Origin: Streptomyces albireticuli
GTDB lineage: Bacteria; Actinomycetota; Actinomycetes; Streptomycetales; Streptomycetaceae
Reading direction: 5' to 3'
Assembly (NCBI RefSeq): GCF_021228125.1
Contig: NZ_JAJQQS010000005.1
Coordinates: forward strand, 426,439-490,438
DNA length: 64,000 nucleotides
The notes under the pieces were generated by a model. That model saw only the letters and a list, made by a program, of their open reading frames with translations, did no database searches and was not told where the DNA came from. A program made the translations under genes and the position numbers. Positions 56,719-64,000 of the stretch are shown in pieces (the stretch's first letter is position 1; every line of letters begins with the position of its first letter).

Positions 56719-58305
56719 GTGGCGTCCAACGAGCCTGCCCTTGGCGACAGTCCACTGCCGCACGCCCCTTCGCTGCCCGCCGGGTACGACGGCATGCCGT
56801 ACGCGACGGAGTACGGCGCGGCGCACGCGCCCGAGCCCGGGCACGTAGCGGAATACGCACCCGAATACGCGTCCCGGTGCGTAGGGGAGCACGAAGGCGC
56901 GTACGAAGACGCGTACGAAGGTGCGTACGAGACCGGGCCCGAGGCCGGGTACGCGTCCGGCCCGTATCCGTCCGGCCTGTATCCGTCCGGCCCGTACGAG
57001 GCCGGTTACGAAACCGCCCATGTGCCCGAGTACACGGCCGATTACGGGTCCGAGCCGATGCCCGGGCCCGTGCCGGGACTCGTTCCCGGATACATGCCGG
57101 CGTACGTCGATCCGGAGGACCGGGCCGAGCCGGAACAGGCCCCCGGACCCGTCGCCGCCGGGCCCTCGGCCCCCGCCTCCACGTCCTCCTTCTTCTCGTC
57201 CTCCGCCTCCGCCCGGGGCCGGCACCGCGTGGCCAAACAGCGCGGCGGCACGATGGCCCGCAGCGGCGCGGTGCTCGGCGTCGGCGTCATGGCGGCCGTC
57301 GGCGCGGGCGGCATGGCGAGCGCGCAGGACCGCCCGCCGGCCCCGATATCCGTGCCGGACCTGTCGGGGATTCCGGGCGTCGGGGCGTTCATGAGCAAGG
57401 GCGACGCCGGTGCCGGCACGAAGGGGAAGGCCGCCGCCGATTCCGGAAGAGCCGCGTCCGAAGCGGCCGCCGCCGCGCCCGGTGCCGACCAGCCGCTGAC
57501 CCGGGCGGGCCTGTCCGCCGAGGACGAGGCCCGTGGCACGGCGACGGCGGGCGAGGCGCTGCGCGCCCGCATCCTCCAGCAGGCCGAGTACCAGCAGAAC
57601 GCCGCCGACGACGAGGCGCGCGACGCCAAGGCGCGGGAGGCCGCGGAGGCGCAGCGGGAGGCCGCCCGGGAGCGGGCGGAGGAGGCCAGGGCCGCGGAGG
57701 CGGAGGCCCGGAAGGCGGCCGAGGCGGAGAAGGCGGCGGAGTCCCAGGCGAAGGAGGAGAAGGAGCACGCGTCCTCGTCCTCGTCCTCCGAGGAGTCCTC
57801 CGGATCGTCTTCGAGGGCTTCGTCGGGCTCGTCATCGGGCTCTTCCTCGCGGTCGTCCTCGGGCTCCGGTTCGGGCTCCGGTTCGGGGTCCGGTACGGGC
57901 GCGCGCTCGGGCTCGTACAGCCTGCCGGTCGGCTCGTACACCCTGACCGCGGGCTTCGGCCAGGCGGGCGGCATGTGGTCCGCGAACCACACCGGCGAGG
58001 ACTTCGCCGCGCCGACGGGTACGCCCGTCAAGGCGGTGGGCGGCGGCACGATCACCCAGGCGGGCTGGGCGGGGGCGTACGGCTACCGCATCGTGCTGCG
58101 GCTGGACGACGGTACGGAGCTCTGATTCTGCCACCTGTCGTCGATGGTCGTGACGTCGGGGAAGGTCGCGGCCGGGGACGTCATCGGCCGGGTGGGGGCG
58201 ACGGGCAACGTCACCGGTCCGCATCTGCACCTGGAGGTCAGGCCGGGCGGCGGAGGTCCGGTGGCCCCGCTGTCGTGGCTGCGGGCGCGGGGCCTTCAGC
58301 CGTAG
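56719..58305 (+). pseudogene. M23 cell-wall peptidase interrupted by in-frame TGA
   Basis: Frame opens at GTG 56719 (AAGGAG upstream) and hits TGA at 58123-58125 (codon 469), then stays open for 59 more codons to TAG 58305. Parts: Tyr/Pro/Glu-rich N-terminus (~15-165), membrane/signal segment (GAVLGVGVMAAVGAGGMASA), Ala/Glu coiled coil (~270-355), Ser/Gly linker, M23 domain. Zn ligands H424 and D428 precede the stop; H471 and the HLH motif (H502, H504) follow it. The TGA sits where relatives have Trp (ELxFCHLS). Either a recent TGG to TGA mutation, readthrough, or a sequence error. Product up to the TGA would be inactive. Confidence 0.88.
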
Positions 58306-58381
58306 CGGGGGTCGTGGCGGTACACCGGGCGCGTGCCTGGGACCGTGCCGCGTGCCCGGGACCGTGCCGGGGGAGGCCCTC

Positions 58382-58442
58382 AGCCCCTCGCGCGGCCCCG
58401 GCAGCCCCTGGCGCGGTCCCGGAGCCCCTGGCGCGGTCCCGG
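58382..58442. repeat. 20-bp tandem repeat, three units
   Basis: AGCCCCTGGCGCGGTCCCGG-type units in tandem just upstream of the MFS gene; the first unit differs at three positions. Confidence 0.6.
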
Positions 58443-58458
58443 CCCGCATATCCGGCGC

Positions 58459-59973
58459 GTGAACGGTTACCCGGCGCGCGTGACGGCTCACGCGACGCCA
58501 GACGCGACCACCCCCGGCGCGGCGATCACCACCTCCGTGCCCGCCCGGCTCGACCGGCTGCCTTGGTCGAGGTGGCACTGGACGGTGGTGATCGGCCTCG
58601 GCACGGTGTGGATCCTCGACGGCCTGGAGGTCACGGTCGTCGGCAACATCGCGGGCCGGTTGTCGGAGTCCGGCAGCGGTCTGCCCGTGACATCCGGGGA
58701 GGTCACGGGCCTGGCGGCGGCGCTGTACGTGGCCGGGGCGTGCGGTGGCGCGCTGTTCTTCGGCCGGCTGACCGACAAGTACGGCCGCAAGAAGCTCTTC
58801 ATCGTGACGCTCGCGGTCTATCTGGCCGCGACCGCGCTCACCGGGCTCTCCTTCTCCTCCTGGTGGTTCTTCGCGTTCCGCTTCCTGACCGGCTTCGGCA
58901 TCGGGGGTGAGTACGCGGCGATCAACTCCGCCATCGACGAGCTGATACCCGCCGCCTTCCGGGGCCGCGTCGACCTGATCATCAACGGCAGCTTCTGGCT
59001 GGGCGCGGTCGGCGGCTCCCTGCTGTCCCTCGTCATGCTGGACACGGACATCTTCCCCATGGACGTGGGCTGGCGGCTGACCTTCGCGCTGGGCGTCGTC
59101 CTGGGGCTCGTCATCCTGCTCGTACGCCGCCATGTGCCCGAGAGCCCGCGGTGGCTGTTCATCCACGGGCGGGGAAAGGAGGCCGAGGACCTCGTCACGT
59201 CGATCGAACGGCGGGTGGAGGCGGAGAAGGGGCACGGACTGCCGCCACCCGAGGGTGAGATCACCATCCACCAACGGGGCCCCGTCACGTTCCGCGAAAT
59301 AGCCCGCACGGTCTTCTCGCGATACCGGCGGCGGGCGGTCCTGGGCCTGTCGCTCTTCATCGGGCAGGCTTTTCTCTACAACGCCATCACGTTCGGATTC
59401 GGTGCCATCCTCACGACGTTCTTCGGCGTCTCCACCTCGCGCACCGGCTACTTCTTCGCGGTCATCGCGGCGGGCAACTTCATCGGCCCGCTGGTGCTCG
59501 GGAAGCTTTTCGACACGGTCGGGCGGCGGGTCATGATCTCGTCGACGTATCTGCTCTCCGGTGTCCTGCTCTTCGGTACGGCGTGGCTCTTCGGCGCCGG
59601 CCGGCTGACCGCCACGACCCTCACCGCCTGCTGGGCGGTCGTCCTCTTCTTCGCCTCCGCGGGCGCGAGCAGCGCCTATCTCACCGTTTCCGAGATCTTC
59701 CCGATGGAGACGCGAGCCATGGCCATCGCCTTCTTCTACGCCCTGGGCACGGCGGCCGGCGGCATCAGCGGGCCGCTGCTCTTCTCGGACCTGACCAGCA
59801 GCGGCGTCGTGGGCGACACGGTCCTGGCCTTCCGGATAGGCGCGTCGCTGATGTGCCTGGCGGGCCTGGTCGCGGCGTTCCTCGCGGTACGGGCGGAGGG
59901 GCGCTCCCTGGAATCGATCGCGGAGCCTTTGTCGGCGAAGCGCCCGGATCCCGTACCGGCGACCGCGGAATAA
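58459..59973 (+). CDS. MFS transporter, sugar/metabolite porter type
   Basis: 504 residues with 12 membrane helices. Typical signatures: DGLEVTVVGNIAG in helix 1, GRLTDKYGRKKLF in loop 2-3, RFLTGFGIGGEYAAINSAI, ESPRWLFIHGR before the central loop, and GKLFDTVGRRVMI in loop 8-9. It resembles metabolite:H+ symporters (SV2/benzoate-like). The substrate is unknown. GTG 58459 is taken; GTG 58480 is equally possible as neither has a good ribosome site. Confidence 0.88.
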   Translation: MNGYPARVTAHATPDATTPGAAITTSVPARLDRLPWSRWHWTVVIGLGTVWILDGLEVTVVGNIAGRLSESGSGLPVTSGEVTGLAAALYVAGACGGALFFGRLTDKYGRKKLFIVTLAVYLAATALTGLSFSSWWFFAFRFLTGFGIGGEYAAINSAIDELIPAAFRGRVDLIINGSFWLGAVGGSLLSLVMLDTDIFPMDVGWRLTFALGVVLGLVILLVRRHVPESPRWLFIHGRGKEAEDLVTSIERRVEAEKGHGLPPPEGEITIHQRGPVTFREIARTVFSRYRRRAVLGLSLFIGQAFLYNAITFGFGAILTTFFGVSTSRTGYFFAVIAAGNFIGPLVLGKLFDTVGRRVMISSTYLLSGVLLFGTAWLFGAGRLTATTLTACWAVVLFFASAGASSAYLTVSEIFPMETRAMAIAFFYALGTAAGGISGPLLFSDLTSSGVVGDTVLAFRIGASLMCLAGLVAAFLAVRAEGRSLESIAEPLSAKRPDPVPATAE

Positions 59974-60002
59974 CCACCCCCGTAAGGGAGTTAAACCGGA
60001 AC

Positions 60003-60947
<945 letters not shown>

Positions 60948-60982
60948 GGCGACGGGGGCGCGAAGCGGGGGCGTAAGGCGAA

Positions 60983-61014
60983 GGGGTGGGCGCGCGAAGA
61001 GCGGCGCCCACCCC
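60983..61014. terminator. Bidirectional terminator after aldo/keto reductase
   Basis: A perfect 11-bp stem GGGGTGGGCGC (60983-60993) with its complement (61004-61014), between convergent genes. Confidence 0.85.
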
Positions 61015-61033
61015 GTCCGTATACGTATACGCC

Positions 61034-61333
61034 TCAGGCCCGGCTCTCCACGACCCAGGAGGCGAGCGCGACCCCACCGGCGACGGCGAAGACGGAAGGC
61101 CAGGCTCCGACCTTCTTGGCCAGCGGGTGCGACCCGCCGAACGCGGCCACGTAGAGCCCGGTCAGCGCGGCGGCCTTGGGCGCCCCGACCGTGCCGCTCC
61201 ACTGCCGGGCGGCCACGGCCCCGGCGGCCGCCAGCGCCACCCCGCCGAGGGGCCGCTTCTTGGTCCACCGGGCGATGCCGTACCCGCCGACGAGCCCACC
61301 AGCGGCAACAACAGACGTCGGAATCCGACCCAT
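61034..61333 (-). CDS. Small membrane protein
   Basis: 99 residues with three hydrophobic helices (TSVVAAGGLVGGYGIA, VALAAAGAVAA, SVFAVAGGVALASWVV). Conserved-looking Lys/Arg between them (RWTKKRPLG, HPLAKKVGAWP). Function unknown. ATG 61333 start. Confidence 0.75.
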   Translation of the reverse strand: MGRIPTSVVAAGGLVGGYGIARWTKKRPLGGVALAAAGAVAARQWSGTVGAPKAAALTGLYVAAFGGSHPLAKKVGAWPSVFAVAGGVALASWVVESRA

Positions 61334-61448
61334 CCCGCAACCTCCGCATCAAGGAACGAACTGCTCGCTCCAAGCTAACTTCATGGCGCATGGATCTTGG
61401 GGTCGGGTCGGGTCGGGGCGGGGGCGGGGCGGCTGGTGCGCTGTGTCG

Positions 61449-61889
61449 CTACGAGCCGGAGGCCGCAGGGCCGAGATTGCCCTCGATCCGGCCCAGCAGC
61501 CTGGAGACGGCGGCTCGTTCGGAGTCGTCGAGACCGTGCAGGGTGAGCTCCTCCAGCTGCTGCCAGGCCTGGACGACCTGCTCCTGAAGCGCCTGCGCGG
61601 CGGCGGTGGGCTCGACGAGGACGGCCCGGCGGTCGGTGTCACTGCGCTGCCGCCGGACGAAGCCGGCCTGCTCCAGCCGCTGCACCATGCGCGTCACGGT
61701 GGACGCGTCCAGGCCGAGCAGGTCGATCAACTGGGCCTGAGGCTGGGGGCCGTGGTCCCACAGGTGCATCATCAGCAACTCCTGCCCTGGGTGCAGGCCC
61801 AGGCGGCGCAGCAGCTGTCCGGCGGCGATGCGGTGGAGGCGGGCGACGCGGGCGAGGGCGTGACTGACGGTGTCGTGGGTGGCGGACAT
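61449..61889 (-). CDS. MarR-family regulator
   Basis: 146 residues. Winged helix LGLHPGQELLMMHLWDHGPQPQAQLIDLLGLDASTVTRMVQRLEQAGFVRRQRSDTDRRAVLV (in consecutive parts), with the DxR wing. It starts at ATG 61889 beside a palindromic operator and is divergent from the SRPBCC gene, the usual arrangement for autoregulation and control of the neighbour. Confidence 0.92.
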   Translation of the reverse strand: MSATHDTVSHALARVARLHRIAAGQLLRRLGLHPGQELLMMHLWDHGPQPQAQLIDLLGLDASTVTRMVQRLEQAGFVRRQRSDTDRRAVLVEPTAAAQALQEQVVQAWQQLEELTLHGLDDSERAAVSRLLGRIEGNLGPAASGS

Positions 61890-61893
61890 GAAA

Positions 61894-61991
61894 TTGATTG
61901 TACAAGCAAGGAGTAGGGGGTGGGGGAGGGAAGATCTCGGCGGCTGCTTGCGAAACAAGCCGGTCAGACATTTAATTGGCCGCACAAGCAA
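61894..61991. promoter_or_regulatory. Three MarR-type operator candidates
   Basis: TTGATTGTACAAGCAA (61894-61909, near-perfect palindrome), GCTTGCGAAACAAGC (61945-61959) and TTGGCCGCACAAGCAA (61976-61991). All share CTTG/CAAG half-sites and fill the 126-bp divergent region between the MarR gene and the SRPBCC gene. Confidence 0.65.
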
Positions 61992-62015
61992 TAAGCGTCC
62001 CCAGGGGAGGAAGCC

Positions 62016-62495
62016 ATGCGAACCATCACCGCGACCGTGCCCGTCAACGAGCCCGTCGACGAGCCGGGCCGGACGGAGCAGGTGCGCTTGGACCGCGACG
62101 AGGTGTGGGCGGGGCTGCTGGACAAGGCGCAGAACGCGGTGCCGTACGTGCCCGGGATGCAGGAGTGCACCGTGGTGGAGCGCGGGCCGGAGGGCCTGGT
62201 GCGGGAAGTGGTCATCCACGGCGAACGAGTACGGGAGGAAGTGACCTTCCACCCGAAGCGCCGGGTCACCTTCTCCCGCGACGACGAGCGCGCGACCTGG
62301 CTGATCCACAACGACATCGGCGAGGACGAGACCGGCCTCACCCTCACCTTCAGCGCCACGATGGACCTCGCCGAGGGCGAGGAGGGCGACCACCAGGCGG
62401 AACGCGTACGCGAGGGCTATCTGGAGGCCCTGCGGACGACGCTTGCCCGCACCCGCGAGAACGTGGCGGCGGGCCGCGCGCTCATCACGCGCTGA
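62016..62495 (+). CDS. SRPBCC / DUF1857 (AtaL-like) protein
   Basis: 159 residues. Helix-grip fold predicted from RLDRDEVWAGLLDKAQNAVPYVPGMQECTVVERG and the long C-terminal helix; resembles the AtaL/DUF1857 family that binds small hydrophobic ligands. ATG 62016 with AGGGGAGGAAG upstream. Likely the regulated target of the divergent MarR protein. Confidence 0.8.
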   Translation: MRTITATVPVNEPVDEPGRTEQVRLDRDEVWAGLLDKAQNAVPYVPGMQECTVVERGPEGLVREVVIHGERVREEVTFHPKRRVTFSRDDERATWLIHNDIGEDETGLTLTFSATMDLAEGEEGDHQAERVREGYLEALRTTLARTRENVAAGRALITR

Positions 62496-62653
62496 GGCTG
62501 GCTTGCCTCATTCCGGGCGTTGTCGAGGTGCCCGCAAAGGCGCGCCCCGGCTTCCGAAGGAGGGGTAGGCCTCACGGTGGGCCTGGAGGTCTAGCGGCTC
62601 ATGACGTTGGCCCGGTTTCGGCCTGGCGCGCGCGGGCGCTTGGCGAGGAGCTA

Positions 62654-63760
62654 ATGAGCCTTCTCTTCAAGCGTCGGCCGATGGAAACCAGTGGCGAGAG
62701 TGCCGTCACAGCGCGATACGTTAATCGCATCATCATTGAATCTGTGGGGGTTGCTCCGACTGAGGGCGGAGTGGCGTTGAGCGGCTCGGGGGGTCAGATG
62801 ACGGCCTGGTTGGTGATCGCGGTAGAGGAGCGCAAGCGTGCCGGAGACGGGTATGACGACGATCCGTTCCGCCACTACAGCTGGGATGAACGGGTTCCGA
62901 ACGCCGCGACGGTGGCGGTCGGTGATGTGATCGCGCTATGGGACACCAAGACGTTGCTCGGGGTCTCGGTCATCGAGGCGATCGAGAAGGGGCGAGGTGA
63001 GAAAATTCTACAGTCTTGCCCGTTTTGTGGGCGGGCTGACGTCGCTCCTCGCAAGACGATGACTCCCGAGTACAAGTGCTGGAAGTGTAAGGAGGAGTTC
63101 AGTGAGCCAGCCACTAGGTCGATCACGGTCACGACTTACCGAAGCCGACATGAAGCCGCGTGGATTGATCTACGCGGTCTAGCCTCAGGGGCTGAGCTAC
63201 GCCAACTGTGCGAGAAGCCGGGGTCACAGCTAAGCCTGCGCCGCCTACGGTGGGATGACTTTCGGGCCAGGATTGAGAGAGGTAAGGCGCCCACCCCGTT
63301 GACTATCGTCGACACCCTTCGAGAGATTGTTGCAGGGGGCCATCGCGAGACTACGGTGCGGGCCCGCGTCGGGCAGCCCGCTTTTCGAGAAGACTTGCTT
63401 ACCACTTTCGGTTCAGTTTGCGCTTTCACCGGCCCTGGACCCGAACAAGCATTGGAAGCGGCCCATCTCTACAGCTATGCGGCCAACGGGAGGCATTACA
63501 AGGGCGGGGGCCTACTCCTTCGTCGCGACCTGCATCGACTCTTCGACCTTGGCCTCATCGCCGTCAACCCCGAGACACAGACAGTAGATGTTTCCGGCGA
63601 CCTGGCCTGCTATCCGACCTACGCCCAGTTGCAGGGGCGGCCGCTATCTGTCGCGATTACCATTGATCACCGCAAGTGGCTTGGTAAGCACTGGAACATG
63701 CACCGCTGTGCCCGCGATCGTCTTGAGTCGAGGAAGTCGCGACAAGTCCATTCTGCCTGA
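62654..63760 (+). CDS. EVE/PUA-like and HNH endonuclease fusion
   Basis: 368 residues. N-terminal ~110: a PUA/EVE-like fold (HYSWDERVP, VAVGDVIALWD, LLGVSVIEAIEKG). A four-Cys zinc ribbon follows (C122, C125, C142, C145). C-terminal HNH_2 nuclease (~240-310): VCAFTG, LEAAHLYSY with H271, GGGLLLRRDLHRLFDLGLIAV with H294. EVE/PUA-HNH proteins can be modification-dependent restriction enzymes. GC is visibly lower than in its neighbours and an IS follows, suggesting acquisition. Confidence 0.78.
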   Translation: MSLLFKRRPMETSGESAVTARYVNRIIIESVGVAPTEGGVALSGSGGQMTAWLVIAVEERKRAGDGYDDDPFRHYSWDERVPNAATVAVGDVIALWDTKTLLGVSVIEAIEKGRGEKILQSCPFCGRADVAPRKTMTPEYKCWKCKEEFSEPATRSITVTTYRSRHEAAWIDLRGLASGAELRQLCEKPGSQLSLRRLRWDDFRARIERGKAPTPLTIVDTLREIVAGGHRETTVRARVGQPAFREDLLTTFGSVCAFTGPGPEQALEAAHLYSYAANGRHYKGGGLLLRRDLHRLFDLGLIAVNPETQTVDVSGDLACYPTYAQLQGRPLSVAITIDHRKWLGKHWNMHRCARDRLESRKSRQVHSA

Positions 63761-63930
63761 CCTGCCGAGGAGTTCGTATGACGGTGTCTCGCCTGGGCGG
63801 GTGGTGGAGTCGTTTAGGAGTCCTTTCGTATCTAGCCGCTGATGACGCCGACTCCGAGGCTCATACTCCACTTTGAACCGTTCCGACTTCTCTGCCGCTC
63901 CGTTGTGAGCTAGCAGAGAGGATGGGCGCC

Positions 63931-64000
63931 ATGCCCAAGAAGATTGACTCAACGCTTCGTAGCCAGGCTGTGCGGCTGGTGATGGAGCATCGCGCGGAGT
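63931..64000 (+). mobile_element. IS3-type transposase OrfA, 5' end (partial)
   Basis: MPKKIDSTLRSQAVRLVMEHRAE is the start of an IS3/IS911-type helix-turn-helix OrfA; the window ends inside it. ATG 63931 has GAGAGGA upstream (ATG 63922 in frame). The left end of the element should lie between 63761 and 63900; its inverted repeat could not be fixed because the right end is not in the window. Confidence 0.75.

Noticed and set aside
58126..58305. A separate small gene after the M23 stop
   Set aside because: It is the same frame, starts inside the M23 catalytic block and has no ribosome site.
63761..63930. Exact left boundary and inverted repeat of the IS element
   Set aside because: The right end is outside the window, so no pair of repeats can be confirmed.

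Overview
The window is a high-GC actinobacterial chromosome segment, almost certainly Streptomyces. The evidence is the GC-rich third codon positions, the developmental regulator BldC, an Lsr2-type nucleoid protein, valine dehydrogenase, mycothiol-type enzymes, frequent GTG starts, and de novo purine genes in the order typical of the genus (purD, purC, purS-purQ-purL, purF-purM). Most of it is core chromosome. The last ~1.4 kb, with a lower-GC HNH nuclease and the start of an IS3-type transposase, looks accessory.

Layout. 1-7 kb: a NarL-type two-component pair, a diacylglycerol-kinase-like protein, purA and a PASTA-less Ser/Thr kinase. 7-13 kb: a cold-shock protein, a class III aminotransferase with a GntR regulator, a GT2 glycosyltransferase fused to a membrane domain, and a conserved hypothetical. 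13-20 kb: a SLATT-domain membrane protein divergent from purD, a degenerate M48-like membrane protein, a dimethylformamidase-beta-like protein and purC. 20-25 kb: an envelope locus (LegB-like dehydratase, second MurG) divergent from an OmpR/histidine-kinase pair. 25-30 kb: a DesKR-like pair with an ABC-2 exporter, flanked by two copies of a tRNA-Gly(GCC) cassette, the second preceded by three structurally odd tRNA-Gly(UCC) genes. 30-38 kb: lsrL, purSQL, a mycothiol-dependent-isomerase-like gene, purF and purM. 38-47 kb: DUF3073, vdh, bldC, a DUF6274-like protein, hrpA and tRNAs (two identical Asp, Phe, Glu). 47-57 kb: a small metallopeptidase, a lipoprotein, two DEAD-box helicases around a second cold-shock gene, a DUF6227-like protein, tRNA-Lys and a SpoIIE/PP2C phosphatase. 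57-64 kb: a c-di-AMP riboswitch ahead of an M23 peptidase broken by an in-frame TGA, an MFS transporter, an aldo/keto reductase, a MarR regulator with operators, an SRPBCC protein, an EVE/HNH-like nuclease and an IS start.

How it works together. The pur genes cover most of the path to IMP and AMP, in separate units each closed by a strong hairpin terminator; purS-Q-L form one translationally coupled FGAR amidotransferase operon. A second theme is the cell envelope: the MurG paralogue, the envelope-type two-component pair, the c-di-AMP-controlled M23 enzyme, and four tRNA-Gly genes in one operon. Three of these tRNAs keep the glycyl-tRNA synthetase identity bases but have defective T-arms and lack the G18-U55 contact. 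That resembles the non-proteinogenic tRNA-Gly species of staphylococci that feed peptidoglycan bridge synthesis, and Streptomyces peptidoglycan carries a glycine bridge. This is the most exciting candidate in the window. A third theme is cold and RNA metabolism: two csp genes with a shared structured 5' leader, plus two DEAD-box helicases.
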